A stretch of DNA of 64,000 nucleotides from Enterobacter hormaechei subsp. xiangfangensis (GCF_001729785.1 NZ_CP017183.1:2294001-2358000); one strand, 5' to 3'. Counted from the stretch's first letter, positions 26,686 through 36,458 are shown. The notes: generated by a model not told the origin, from the sequence alone. A program made the numbers and translations.

Positions 26686-27258
26686 ATGAAAAATATCCTT
26701 ATTGTTTCAGGCCATCCTGAGCTTACCCATTCCGTCGCCAATGCCACGATCCTTGATGAAGTGGCGACCGCCCTTCCCGATGCTGAAATTCGTCGTCTGG
26801 ACTGGCTCTATCCGGACGGCAAATTCAATATCGCTGCGGAGCAGGAAAGCCTGCTCAGGGCCGATGTGATTGTCTGGCAGTTTCCTTTTTCCTGGTATGG
26901 GCTGCCCGGGTTAATGAAACAATGGCTGGACGAGGTCTTTGTCCACGGCTTCGCGCATGGCTCAACGGCGAAACTGGGCGGTAAAAAGCTGCTCCTCTCC
27001 TTCACTACAGGGGCGCCACAGGCGCTCTATACCGCTGACGGTTTCTTTGGCCATGCCATTGAAGAGTATCTAATTCCGTTCGAGACCACAGCAAAACTGT
27101 GCAATCTTGAGCTGCTGGAGCCGGTTTATACCTGCGGTATCAGCTATGCCGATCGGGATGCAGACAAACTCGCGCAGCAAAAAACGCTTGCCCGGGAACA
27201 CGCTTTAAGGCTCGTCCATCTGCTCAATTCCGTCGTGAATAATCCAGAGGGAGAATAA
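26686..27258 (+). CDS. NAD(P)H quinone oxidoreductase, flavodoxin fold (KefF/MdaB-like)
   Basis: 190 aa. FMN phosphate loop ILIVSGHPELTHSVANATI, then VWQFPFSWYGLPGLMKQWLDEVF, the hallmark of the DT-diaphorase/MdaB/KefF family, and LLLSFTTGAPQALYT. Two-electron reduction of quinones avoids semiquinone cycling. The upstream gap (26536-26685) has AT-rich promoter-like sequence and a poor RBS at this ATG, so an internal promoter or weak initiation is possible. Two bp before the next AKR. Confidence 0.9.
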   Translation: MKNILIVSGHPELTHSVANATILDEVATALPDAEIRRLDWLYPDGKFNIAAEQESLLRADVIVWQFPFSWYGLPGLMKQWLDEVFVHGFAHGSTAKLGGKKLLLSFTTGAPQALYTADGFFGHAIEEYLIPFETTAKLCNLELLEPVYTCGISYADRDADKLAQQKTLAREHALRLVHLLNSVVNNPEGE

Positions 27259-27260
27259 AG

Positions 27261-28280
27261 ATGCAGTATACCCGGCTCGGTAAAAGTGACTTACTGGTCT
27301 CCCGCATCTGTATGGGATGTATGGGATTTGGCGACCCGTTAACGGGCCAGCATCGCTGGACGCTGGACGAAACAGCAAGCCGGGACATCATCCGCTACGG
27401 TCTCGAAAAGGGTATCAATTTTTACGATACCGCCATCGCCTATCAGAACGGCTCCAGCGAGCGATACGTTGGCCGGGCGCTGCGGGAGATGGCAAAACGC
27501 GAGGATGTGGTGCTGGCCACCAAGTTTCTGCCGCGAACCGCCGCGCAAATTGCCGCGGGGATCGGCGGAAAAGAGGCAATAGCCCGATCGCTCGACCAGA
27601 GCCTGCAAAATCTGGGGATGGACTACATCGACCTCTACATCTACCACATCTGGGATTACAACACGCCCGTTATTGAGGTGCTTGAAGCGCTTCATGCCGC
27701 CGTTACTGCGGGCAAAGTGCGCGCTATTGGTATTTCCAATTGCTATGCCTGGCAGTTTGCGAAAGCGAACGCCCTTGCCGAACGCGAAGGGCTGACGCCC
27801 TTTGTTTCCGTGCAAAGCCACTACAACCTGATTATGCGTGAAGATGAACGAGAGCTCTTCGGTCTGTGCGCTGAAGATGATATCGCCATGACCCCCTATA
27901 GCGCGCTGGCCAGCGGTCGTCTCTCCCGGAAAGAAGGCCACACGCGGCGAGCCACGGAGGATGATTATGCGCGCGGGAAATATGACAGCACGGCTGAACA
28001 GGATCGGCTCATTATTGAGCGTGTCGCCGAACTTGCTGAACGACATCAGGTGTCCATGACGGAAATCTCACTCGCCTGGCTGCTGACAAAAGTCACGTCA
28101 CCTGTCGTAGGGGCCACAAAAAAAGATCACGTCGATGGCGCGGTAAACGCCGTAAATCTTCAACTGAGCCCGGAGGAAATCCGGTTTCTGGAAGAAACCT
28201 ACCAGCCGCACGTTCTGACGGGGATCATGGCGCAAAACACGCCGCAAACGAAAGACGCCAGGCAGGTCTGGACGCGGTAG
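27261..28280 (+). CDS. Aldo/keto reductase (YajO-like)
   Basis: 339 aa. D56, Y61, K88 and H129 (NFYDTAIAYQNGSSER, VVLATKFLPR, IYHIWDY). Cofactor segment VTSPVVGATKKDHVDGAV. Tetrad positions are identical to those of the AKR at 16831, indicating related paralogues. Starts 2 bp after the quinone reductase stop, with GAGGGAGAATAA as RBS, so the two are translationally linked. Confidence 0.9.
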   Translation: MQYTRLGKSDLLVSRICMGCMGFGDPLTGQHRWTLDETASRDIIRYGLEKGINFYDTAIAYQNGSSERYVGRALREMAKREDVVLATKFLPRTAAQIAAGIGGKEAIARSLDQSLQNLGMDYIDLYIYHIWDYNTPVIEVLEALHAAVTAGKVRAIGISNCYAWQFAKANALAEREGLTPFVSVQSHYNLIMREDERELFGLCAEDDIAMTPYSALASGRLSRKEGHTRRATEDDYARGKYDSTAEQDRLIIERVAELAERHQVSMTEISLAWLLTKVTSPVVGATKKDHVDGAVNAVNLQLSPEEIRFLEETYQPHVLTGIMAQNTPQTKDARQVWTR

Positions 28281-28318
28281 CCCTTATTCACTTTCATGAA
28301 AGCTTATGAGGAGGAAGG

Positions 28319-28696
28319 ATGATTTTTAAAACAGTGGTAGCCACTCTTTTCACCCTCTCCGGGCTCGCGTCAGCCCTGGCAGCAACGCCTGCTTATTACA
28401 TCGCAGAGTTTCAGGCGACCGATCTTGACGCTATCAAACCGTACAGCGCTCAGGTTGAATCTACCTTCAGACCTTTTGGTGGACGCTTCATCGTCAGAGG
28501 AGGTGAACCCGATGTTAAAGAAGGGTTTGGAGCACAGGGCAGACTGGTTGTAATCAAGTTTGAGAGTCTCAAAAATGCCCAGGACTGGTATAGCTCGGCC
28601 GCATACCAGAAGATCATTCCTATCCGACACCGTGCCGGCAATTCGCGAACCTATATCGTAGAAGGATTGCCAGAACTGGCTCCTGTTACACCATAG
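28319..28696 (+). CDS. Exported DUF1330-domain protein
   Basis: 125 aa. Signal peptide MIFKTVVATLFTLSGLASALA, then a DUF1330 ferredoxin-like domain (YYIAEFQATDLDAIKPYSAQVESTF..., GRLVVIKFESLKNAQDWYSSAAYQKIIPIRHRAGNSRTYIVEG). DUF1330 proteins are normally cytoplasmic; here the leader places it in the periplasm. GAGGAGGAAGG precedes the ATG. First of four consecutive exported proteins. Confidence 0.88.
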   Translation: MIFKTVVATLFTLSGLASALAATPAYYIAEFQATDLDAIKPYSAQVESTFRPFGGRFIVRGGEPDVKEGFGAQGRLVVIKFESLKNAQDWYSSAAYQKIIPIRHRAGNSRTYIVEGLPELAPVTP

Positions 28697-28732
28697 CGTT
28701 TTACAGTCCTGTTAAGACAAAAGAGGTTTATG

Positions 28733-29338
28733 ATGGTGTTACTTCAGCGCAGAGCAGCAGCATTGTTTTTGTTTGCCTTTATCTTCCTCATGCCCGCTAG
28801 TCATGCTCATAGCCGTGAAAAGACCGACATTAAAACGCTCGTTATCGTCTCTCACCCTTATCCGGAACGCTCAGTTCTGACAAAAGGGCTGCAGGAAGCC
28901 GCTGAGAGTCTGGAAGGCGTGACGGTTCGCAACCTTGAGACGCTGTATGGCTATGACACACGTCGGATTAATGGCGACGCGGAGCGAAAAATGATGCGTG
29001 AGCACAGGCGTGTTGTTTTTATCTTCCCGACACACTGGTTCAACATTACACCAATGATGAAGGCCTGGCTGAATGAAACCTGGGGAAGTGTCGGACCCGG
29101 TCTTTGGCAGGGAAAGGAGATGTTTATTGTCAGTACGGCTGCGGGAGGAAGCTCCACTTACGGGACGGACGGCAGGATCGGGGTATCGCTTGCGGATGTG
29201 TTTTTACCGATGAAGGCAAGCGCCCTGCACGCAGGTATGACGTGGCTTCCTCCCCTGGTCTTTGAGAGCGCCAGCAGCGATCGGTTACCTTCTTACCAAC
29301 ACCAACTTATAGAACGTCTTAAACAGCCATTTCAGTAA
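28733..29338 (+). CDS. Exported flavodoxin-fold NAD(P)H reductase
   Basis: 201 aa. The second of two adjacent ATGs is chosen (6 nt from AGAGG). Leader MVLLQRRAAALFLFAFIFLMPASHAHS has a twin Arg and a very hydrophobic core ending in an AxA-type site; Sec and Tat routes are both conceivable. The mature part is a MdaB/KefF-like fold: TLVIVSHPYPERSVLTKGL, VVFIFPTHWFNITPMMKAWLNETW and FIVSTAAGGSSTYG. The family uses FMN and NAD(P)H, which makes a periplasmic location odd. Same operon as 28319 and 29349. Confidence 0.87.
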   Translation: MVLLQRRAAALFLFAFIFLMPASHAHSREKTDIKTLVIVSHPYPERSVLTKGLQEAAESLEGVTVRNLETLYGYDTRRINGDAERKMMREHRRVVFIFPTHWFNITPMMKAWLNETWGSVGPGLWQGKEMFIVSTAAGGSSTYGTDGRIGVSLADVFLPMKASALHAGMTWLPPLVFESASSDRLPSYQHQLIERLKQPFQ

Positions 29339-29348
29339 AAAGATCATC

Positions 29349-30074
29349 GTGAAAAAGACTCTTATGCTTTTAATTTGCATGCTGATAAGCAGCCCTGTCT
29401 TTGCAACAAAACTGGACGCGCCGGATAAGCGAGTGATGAATATCTTTGAGCTCGGCGTCAGGCCCGATCGGGACAAAGATTTTGCAGACGTAGCCAGACA
29501 GACGATTTCCGCTTCGGTTGATCATGAAGCAGGTACGCTGGCGATGTACGCCCTGCACCGCAGCGACAATCCACGTCAGGCATTCATGGTCGAACTCTAT
29601 GAAAACGAGAATGCTTACCGCAAACATCTGAATGCCGAACCATACAAGGCATTCGCTGACCGGGCACCTGACATTATCGATCAGAAAAATAAAATCACTC
29701 TGGAGCCCCAATTTCTGGGGGACAAACACATCATACCGGATGAGCGAACCATTAATAATCTGGTGATCGTCGAGGTAAAGCCTGAATTTCAGACCGAATT
29801 TAAAAACATCGTCCTGCCCGAAATGGCGGAATCGCTCAAAGTAGAGAAAGGCGTATTAGCGATGTATGCCGCTACAGACTCACAGACTCCGAACCGCTGG
29901 TATTTCTATGAGATTTACGCCAGTGAGGAAGCGTATCAACTGCACCGACAAACGCCACATTTCCGTGACTATCTCAGGCAAACGGCGCATATGAGCGCCA
30001 GTAAGAACGCTATCCCGGTAAAACCGGTATTTCTTCGTAACAAAAGCGGAATCAAACAGGATCCGCACCGTTGA
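29349..30074 (+). CDS. Exported tandem antibiotic-biosynthesis-monooxygenase (ABM) protein
   Basis: 241 aa with GTG start. Signal peptide ending SSPVFA. Two ABM/quinol-monooxygenase repeats: VMNIFELGVRPDRDKDFADVAR...GTLAMYALHRSDNPRQAFMVELYENENAYRKHL and LVIVEVKPEFQTEFKNIVLPEM...GVLAMYAATDSQTPNRWYFYEIYASEEAYQLH. Such dimeric or tandem ABM folds oxidise hydroquinones without cofactor (YgiN type). Export places it with the flavodoxin-fold reductase. Gene starts 10 bp after the previous stop. Confidence 0.85.
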   Translation: MKKTLMLLICMLISSPVFATKLDAPDKRVMNIFELGVRPDRDKDFADVARQTISASVDHEAGTLAMYALHRSDNPRQAFMVELYENENAYRKHLNAEPYKAFADRAPDIIDQKNKITLEPQFLGDKHIIPDERTINNLVIVEVKPEFQTEFKNIVLPEMAESLKVEKGVLAMYAATDSQTPNRWYFYEIYASEEAYQLHRQTPHFRDYLRQTAHMSASKNAIPVKPVFLRNKSGIKQDPHR

Positions 30075-30089
30075 CCAGTGAGGATTAAC

Positions 30090-30893
30090 ATGAAAAGCGT
30101 AATTGCAGCGGCGGCCATGTCGCTTGTTATTTCTGATTTTGCTACTGCTGAGGAAACAAGAGGTAAAGCGATGATGAAAATTGAACCTTCAACAATTTCG
30201 GAAGCTGATATTCGTTCCGTCTCACCGGCTCTTGCGCGCTTTGGTCGAGAAGCGATTACTGAAGATCTGTGGACACGCGATGCCCTCTCGCCCAGGGATC
30301 GTAGTATGGTGACCGTCGCCATGCTAATTGCCAGAAACCAGCCTGGCGACCTTAAGCACTATATGGACATTGCCCTTGATAATGGCGTTACGCCAGCGGA
30401 GTTGTCAGAAATCATTACCCATCTGGCGTTCTACTCAGGTTGGCCAAATGCCATGTCAGCCGTCAGCGTGACCAAAGCAGTATTTGAAACTCGTGGCGTC
30501 ACGGCAGATGCACTTCCTGACGCTTCTCCGGACCTGCTTCCTCTCAATCAGCAAGCAGAAAAGCAGCGTTCAGAGACAGTGGAAAAAAATGTTGGCCCAA
30601 TATCTCCAGGCCTGGTTAAATTTACTGCTGACCCCCTGTTCCTGGATCTCTGGCAAAGACCCGCGCTGAAACCCCGCGACAGAAGCCTGATTACGGTCAG
30701 CGCGTTAATCGCATCCGGACAGAGTGCGCAGATTGGCTATCACCTCAACAGAGCGATGGATAATGGCCTTTCTGCTGAGGAAGCTGGGGAGATCGTTACC
30801 CAGGCCGCCTTCTATGCTGGCTGGCCAAACGCATTTACCGCTGCTCCGGTTGTGGGAGAGGTGCTAAACAATCGATCATCGAGTAAAAGGTAA
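30090..30893 (+). CDS. Exported tandem carboxymuconolactone-decarboxylase-family protein
   Basis: 267 aa from ATG 30090 (GAGG 7 nt upstream). Signal peptide MKSVIAAAAMSLVISDFATA. Two CMD repeats: SPRDRSMVTVAMLIARNQ...LSEIITHLAFYSGWPNAMSAV and KPRDRSLITVSALIASGQ...AGEIVTQAAFYAGWPNAFTA. The AhpD CxxC motif is absent; the second repeat also lacks the His of THLAF. Fits the gamma-CMD aromatic-catabolism branch rather than peroxidase. Last gene of the operon. Confidence 0.88.
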   Translation: MKSVIAAAAMSLVISDFATAEETRGKAMMKIEPSTISEADIRSVSPALARFGREAITEDLWTRDALSPRDRSMVTVAMLIARNQPGDLKHYMDIALDNGVTPAELSEIITHLAFYSGWPNAMSAVSVTKAVFETRGVTADALPDASPDLLPLNQQAEKQRSETVEKNVGPISPGLVKFTADPLFLDLWQRPALKPRDRSLITVSALIASGQSAQIGYHLNRAMDNGLSAEEAGEIVTQAAFYAGWPNAFTAAPVVGEVLNNRSSSKR

Positions 30894-30942
30894 CATTACT
30901 GAACAATAAAACCTGACGCACATCACAAAATTAGAACGAACA

Positions 30943-31027
30943 GTTCATGAACCAACAGACGTGACATCGAGTGATTTATGGACAGCGTTTAACACAGTTA
31001 TGAACCAAAACTGAGTTCATAACTGTG
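30943..31027. repeat. GTTCATGAAC palindrome and 13-bp inverted repeat in 301-bp gap
   Basis: The gap 30894-31194 holds no gene. It contains the palindrome GTTCATGAAC (30943-30952) and a perfect inverted repeat CACAGTTATGAAC (30993-31005) / GTTCATAACTGTG (31015-31027) with a 9-nt loop. The half-element (T)TATGAAC or its complement therefore recurs several times. No T-run follows, so it is more likely a protein-binding cluster or stable mRNA end than an intrinsic terminator. No open frame of interest is attached. Confidence 0.65.
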
Positions 31028-31194
31028 AGTTTGAATCGCCATTTGATTAATATCCATTTAAAACAGTTTGTTATACTGTTTCTGGTGCTGTCGTAAATTA
31101 TGTATATTCCTCAAACCCAGAATAGTTAAATGAGGTATTATGAATCCTATCACTCATCAGATAAGCCCATCGCATACCACCCTTTCCTTTGCCT

Positions 31195-31934
<740 letters not shown>

Positions 31935-31945
31935 GGGTATACCTC

Positions 31946-31967
31946 TTGTATAGCAATTGCTTTACAA
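31946..31967. promoter_or_regulatory. TA operator, proximal palindrome
   Basis: TTGTATAGCAATTGCTTTAC continues to CAA; it is a near-perfect dyad around AATT with one mismatched pair, 12 bp upstream of the antitoxin ATG. Shares GTATAGCAAT with the distal site. Confidence 0.75.
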
Positions 31968-31984
31968 GCATAACATAAGCGGCG

Positions 31985-32004
31985 TGTATAGCAATCGCTA
32001 TACA
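31985..32004. promoter_or_regulatory. TA operator, distal palindrome
   Basis: TGTATAGCAATCGCTATACA, a near-perfect dyad 39 bp from the proximal copy. It overlaps the last codons of the neighbouring LysR gene, so the TA promoter is embedded in that gene's 3' end. Confidence 0.75.
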
Positions 32005-32927
32005 GCGCTCTTTATCATGTCTGACCTCTCCACACCGCATATCGCAAGAATTTGCTCTCTCAACCAGCGGTGACCAGGATCGCGTTCCATTCTTGGGTGC
32101 CACATCTGTGAAACCGTAATACGACGGCTTTTGAACGGCAGCTCGAAAACGTGTAACTGCTCCGTTACCTGCTGATTGAGTAAATAGAGCGCGGGTATCA
32201 TGGCAATAAGATCTGATGCCAGCGCCACGGACAGCGCCGTCGGAAATCCCGGAACGACGCTGGCGATTTTACGTTTTGTCCCCAGTTCGGCCAGCGCATC
32301 GTCAACGGAACCGTGCAACGCGCCCTCAGGTGACGCTACCACATGGCCCCAGGCGACATAATCCTTCACCCCTATTTCTGCCTGATTAGCCAGCGGATGC
32401 CCCTTACGCACGACGCCCACAAACCGATCCTCAAACAGTCGTTGCAGCCGTATTTCAGGCCCCATATTGCTCTGGACGCCAATCTCCAGATCAACCAGCC
32501 CTTCCCGAAGATAGCGCGACGTTTTTTCCGGCTTCGGCGCGAAGCGTATACAGACGTCCGGCGCGGCGTCGGCCACAGCCGCTATAAGCGCAGGCCCAAA
32601 CGCCACCACAAAACCATCGTTTGCCCTGATGGTAAAAAGACGCGCCAGACTTCGCGCGCTGAACGTTTCAGTAGAGGGCTGCAATACCGCCCTGGCCTCG
32701 TGCACTGCACGCCTGGCGCGATCCCGGGTCGCTTCGGCCCACGGGGTTAGTACCATGTTACGCCCGGCGCGCACCAGGATCGGGTCGCCTGTAACGTCGC
32801 GTAACCTGCTTAATGTCCGGCTCATGGCCGAGGTGCTGAGGTTCAGACGGCGTGCCGCACCTGCGACACTCGCTTCGCTCAGCAATATGTCGAGTGCAAT
32901 CAGTAAATTAAAATCTGGATCGGTCAT
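31998..32927 (-). CDS. LysR-family regulator (NodD/LeuO-like group)
   Basis: 309 aa from ATG 32927, 8 nt after AGGAA; an ATG 9 bp upstream is too close to that RBS. N-terminus DPDFNLLIALDILLSEASVAGAARRLNLSTSAMSRTLSRLRDVTGDPILVR. Effector domain about 90-305. Divergent from the MFS pump gene at 33057, its probable target. Its 3' end carries part of the tacAT operator. Confidence 0.9.
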   Translation of the reverse strand: MTDPDFNLLIALDILLSEASVAGAARRLNLSTSAMSRTLSRLRDVTGDPILVRAGRNMVLTPWAEATRDRARRAVHEARAVLQPSTETFSARSLARLFTIRANDGFVVAFGPALIAAVADAAPDVCIRFAPKPEKTSRYLREGLVDLEIGVQSNMGPEIRLQRLFEDRFVGVVRKGHPLANQAEIGVKDYVAWGHVVASPEGALHGSVDDALAELGTKRKIASVVPGFPTALSVALASDLIAMIPALYLLNQQVTEQLHVFELPFKSRRITVSQMWHPRMERDPGHRWLREQILAICGVERSDMIKSAV

Positions 32928-33056
32928 AGCGCTCATTCCTGTACATTCAGATAAGGCGTTTCATGCAACGATAAAGTGCAAATGGTGCGCCTTCCGCCCT
33001 GTAAAAGCCATCTTTATAGTTTTGTCATCCATACACTCTTCTCAGAGGACAACCTG

Positions 33057-34445
33057 ATGACGCTCTTTTCCAGTCAACCCGGCGACGAAGGACTGCCTGG
33101 CCCGGCGCGCGCACGGGTGATGGCCGCAATTATGACCACCACCTTAATGGGCGTGTTTGACGGCACCATGATCAACATTGCCCTGCCCTCCATGGCTCAG
33201 GAGATGCAGGTACCTGCCAGTATTGCCGTCTGGTTCGCCAACGGGTATCTGCTGGCGGCCGCGATGTCGCTGGCGATATTCGCGGCGCTTGCGGCCCGCC
33301 TGGGTTATCGCCCCGTTTTTCTGGCAGGTCTGACAACCTTTACCCTGACATCGCTGGGTTGCGCGCTGGCGAAGACGCCCGAAGTGCTCATCGGTATGCG
33401 CGTGCTTCAGGGGATCGGCGGCGCGGCGACGCTGAGTATTGCCCCCGCAATCCTGCGATCCGTATTTCCCGGGCGATTACTTGGCCGCATTCTGGGGTTA
33501 CACGCTCTGCTCATCGCCTCCAGCTCCGCTATCGGGCCGGTATTGGGTGGGACGATCCTTCACACCCTGAGCTGGCAATGGCTGTTTGCGATAAACGTGG
33601 TTCCCGGCACCCTCGCCTTACTGCTGGCGGTCAAAGCGCTGCCGCGGGATGCGGTTCGAAAGCAAGCGCCCTTCGACACCCCGGGCGCCATATTGTCGGC
33701 GCTGCTGCTGGGGTCGACGATCATGGCGGCGAACAGCCTCCAGGAGGCTACTTATCACCCCGGCAGTCTTTGCTGGACGGTGCTCGCTGCGCTGAGCGGC
33801 ATGGCGTTTATCTGGCAGATCCGCCGCACGGATAACCCCTTACTGCCGCCGACGATGTTTAAAAATGAACGTTTTACCCTCGCGGCCTTCACGTCAATGA
33901 TTGCTTTTGTCAGCCAGGGGATCACTTTTATTGCATTGCCTTTCCTGTTTCAGAGCGAATACGGCTACAGTCCGGTGTTGTCTGCCCTGCTGTTTACGCC
34001 GTGGCCGCTAGGGATCGTACTGATTGCGCCGCATGCAGGCCGGTGGGCGGACACGATTTCAGCCCCGGCGATATCCACCCTGGGGCTGGTGATTTTTGTC
34101 GTGGGTTTGATCCTTCTTGCGACATTACCCGCCCGCCCTACAATGTGGGATATCTGCCTGCGGAATCTGGTATGCGGCATGGGGTTTGGCTGCTTTCAGA
34201 GTCCCAATAACCGGGAAATGCTCTCCAACGTTATTCGTGAGCATGCGAGCTATGCATCCGGTGTTTTATCCATTATGCGCACGTTCGGGCAGTGTCTGGG
34301 CGCCGCCGCCGTGGCCGTTCTGCTGGCCGCAGATGAAAGGTCAATTCATGTTGCACTGTGGGTCGCCGCCGCGGCTTCTGCGGTAGCGGTCGTCGTCAGC
34401 GCGAGTCGGTTGCGTAAAATCACTCATCCTGCGGAAACAGGATGA
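33057..34445 (+). CDS. MFS drug/proton antiporter, DHA2 (14-TM EmrB/QacA type)
   Basis: 462 aa from ATG 33057 with AGAGGA 7 nt upstream; the longer frame to 32976 lacks support. Motifs: GVFDGTMINIALPSMAQEM (motif D1), LAARLGYRPVFLAGL (motif A), MRVLQGIGGAATLSIAPAIL (motif B) and SSAIGPVLGGTI (motif C of antiporters). Inner-membrane efflux of drugs or aromatic compounds. No partner EmrA-type adaptor nearby. LysR-controlled by context. Confidence 0.9.
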   Translation: MTLFSSQPGDEGLPGPARARVMAAIMTTTLMGVFDGTMINIALPSMAQEMQVPASIAVWFANGYLLAAAMSLAIFAALAARLGYRPVFLAGLTTFTLTSLGCALAKTPEVLIGMRVLQGIGGAATLSIAPAILRSVFPGRLLGRILGLHALLIASSSAIGPVLGGTILHTLSWQWLFAINVVPGTLALLLAVKALPRDAVRKQAPFDTPGAILSALLLGSTIMAANSLQEATYHPGSLCWTVLAALSGMAFIWQIRRTDNPLLPPTMFKNERFTLAAFTSMIAFVSQGITFIALPFLFQSEYGYSPVLSALLFTPWPLGIVLIAPHAGRWADTISAPAISTLGLVIFVVGLILLATLPARPTMWDICLRNLVCGMGFGCFQSPNNREMLSNVIREHASYASGVLSIMRTFGQCLGAAAVAVLLAADERSIHVALWVAAAASAVAVVVSASRLRKITHPAETG

Positions 34446-34466
34446 GCACGAAAATATAACTAAGCG

Positions 34467-35462
34467 CTACTCCAGCGCCAGCAGCGCAAAACTCGCCAGC
34501 CAGTGCCCGCCGCTGTAGTGGCTGCCGACAACATGCTCCACGCTTGCCGAAAGATGGCGCGCAACGGCATCGTGTAATGGCTTCCGGGCGTGATGATTTT
34601 CCGGCAGAGCACGGACAATGTGCTTCATACACCAGGCGCGGCTGAGGTTAAGCCCGTCCAGGTGCGCGATTTTCGGGTCGGTGCGGTCGCTCACCTCTGC
34701 CGGGTTCATCAGCGCAGAAACGGCGCCCACTTCAGGCAGAAACGCATCGAACCAGGCCGGGAAATCCTCCACCACCTTACTCATCAGCAGGGCCTCGGTC
34801 AGCGCTCCGGAGATATACTCGTCGCCACCCGGCTCATAATGCGCAGGATATTGCGTGTCCGCGAGGTAAAACCGCGTTGCCGCGTCCAGGATGGCGCGCT
34901 CAAGCGTGTCATCGTTCACCGCCCGGGCATAATCCAGCCCCAGCGCGAGCGCAAACGCCGTGTTGTAGTGCGTCCCGACGCGGATCGGATAGGTAAGCTT
35001 GCTGAGGTAATCCACCAGCCGCTGGCGAATATCCCGCGTTAACGGTTGCAGCGTCTGGTACCAACGCTCCGCCTGCGGCAGTGACGATTGCTTCAGCTCC
35101 TGCGCCAGCGCCAGCAGCCAGCCGTAGCCATAAGGCCGCTCAAACGACGCGCGGAACGGCGCGGTAAAATAGGCCACCTCCTTCGCCACCTTCTCGTCGG
35201 TCAGGTGTTCTTCGAACAGAGTGATGATCTCTTCCCGGCACGGCAGTTCGGGCCAGAGACGCAGGCAGCGCAGCAGCAGCCAGTAGCCGTGCACCGCAGA
35301 GTGCCAGTCAAAACAGCCGTAAAAGATCGGGTGCAGCTCGCGAGGCGGCAGAACGTCGCCGTCATCGTTGAGCAGATGCATAATGTGGTTCGGGTATTCC
35401 TGACGTAAATAGGTCAACGGCATTCTGGCGAAGGCGTCAGCCTGATGTTGCGTTAATTCCAT
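34467..35462 (-). CDS. DUF2891-family protein
   Basis: 331 aa, cytoplasmic, predicted alpha/alpha-toroid. Conserved stretches HPIFYGCFDWHSAVHGYWLLLR, PYGYGWLLAL, RVGTHYNTAFAL, YEPGGDEYISGALTEA and VVGSHYSGGHWLASFAL are rich in His, Asp and Trp typical of glycosidase-like toroids. No experimental function that I know of. It starts 10 bp after the DUF979 gene, so it is in one operon with two membrane proteins; it may act on the transported compound. Confidence 0.85.
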   Translation of the reverse strand: MELTQHQADAFARMPLTYLRQEYPNHIMHLLNDDGDVLPPRELHPIFYGCFDWHSAVHGYWLLLRCLRLWPELPCREEIITLFEEHLTDEKVAKEVAYFTAPFRASFERPYGYGWLLALAQELKQSSLPQAERWYQTLQPLTRDIRQRLVDYLSKLTYPIRVGTHYNTAFALALGLDYARAVNDDTLERAILDAATRFYLADTQYPAHYEPGGDEYISGALTEALLMSKVVEDFPAWFDAFLPEVGAVSALMNPAEVSDRTDPKIAHLDGLNLSRAWCMKHIVRALPENHHARKPLHDAVARHLSASVEHVVGSHYSGGHWLASFALLALE

Positions 35463-35471
35463 TGCAGCTCC

Positions 35472-36458
35472 TTAGCGAAACACGAGGAAATACATTAAGA
35501 ACACGTTTACCACCAGCAGGGTTAACGCGGTCGGGATCTGGATCTTGATAACCTGATATTTGTCTTTTAGCTCCAGTAGCGCGGCGGGCACAATGTTGAA
35601 GTTGGCGGCCATCGGCGTCATCAGCGTGCCGCAATAGCCAGCGTACATACCGATAGCCAGCAGCGGCGCCGGGTTACCGTGATGGACATTAATCAGGAAT
35701 GGCAGAGCGATACCGGCGCTTAACACCGGGAAGGCTGCGAAGGCGTTACCCATGATCATGGTAAACAGCGCCATCCCCACGCAATAAATGACCACCAGCA
35801 TGAAGCGGCTGTCCGGGTTCACAAACAGGCTGACCACCTTTTGTACCGATTCGCCGGTATTCGCCACCACAAACACCCCGCCGAGCATGGCGAGCATCTG
35901 CGGCAGGATCACCGCCCAGCCAATGGTATCGACCAGCCGACGCGACTGACGAACCGCATGCAGCGGCGTACCTTTTGTCAGCCACCAGCCGGTGAGGATA
36001 GCTGCCACACAGGCCACGCACAGCGCCGCTAGCGTAAGCTGTTTCTGGTCGAGCAGATAAACGCCGCCAATCGACACGCCTTTCAGAAATAGCGTCCCGA
36101 TGACCGTTACCACGGGGATCATCAGTGCCGGTAAAAACAGCGAGTTTTTCAGCCGGTTCGACGAGGCAACACGCTCCTCCTCGGTGGACATTTTATAATG
36201 CCCCTTCCCGACCAGCCCGAAACCGGCCAGCAGCGCAATCACAATAACGGCGCCGCCAATAATGCGATACGCCAGGGACTTACCCAGCTCCTGCACCATC
36301 AGATCGCCAAACAGGAAGATCCCGCCAAACAGAAACCAGAACAGCGCCGTGGTATAGCGTTTCGGGTTAGCGCGATCGCGAAGGGTCATCACAACCAGCA
36401 GCATCACGACGAAGCCGATCAGGTAGTACACGCGGTTAATGGTGATGAGGGTCATCAT
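35472..36458 (-). CDS. DUF979-family membrane protein (transporter subunit)
   Basis: 328 aa from the ATG overlapping the DUF969 stop (36455-36458). About nine hydrophobic segments; conserved GNAFAAFPVLSAGIALPFLI and GMYAGYCGTLMTPMAANFNIVPAALLEL near the end. DUF969 and DUF979 nearly always occur as a pair and are thought to form a two-subunit permease, often near peptide or pyroglutamate genes in other bacteria. Substrate unknown. Confidence 0.88.
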   Translation of the reverse strand: MMTLITINRVYYLIGFVVMLLVVMTLRDRANPKRYTTALFWFLFGGIFLFGDLMVQELGKSLAYRIIGGAVIVIALLAGFGLVGKGHYKMSTEEERVASSNRLKNSLFLPALMIPVVTVIGTLFLKGVSIGGVYLLDQKQLTLAALCVACVAAILTGWWLTKGTPLHAVRQSRRLVDTIGWAVILPQMLAMLGGVFVVANTGESVQKVVSLFVNPDSRFMLVVIYCVGMALFTMIMGNAFAAFPVLSAGIALPFLINVHHGNPAPLLAIGMYAGYCGTLMTPMAANFNIVPAALLELKDKYQVIKIQIPTALTLLVVNVFLMYFLVFR

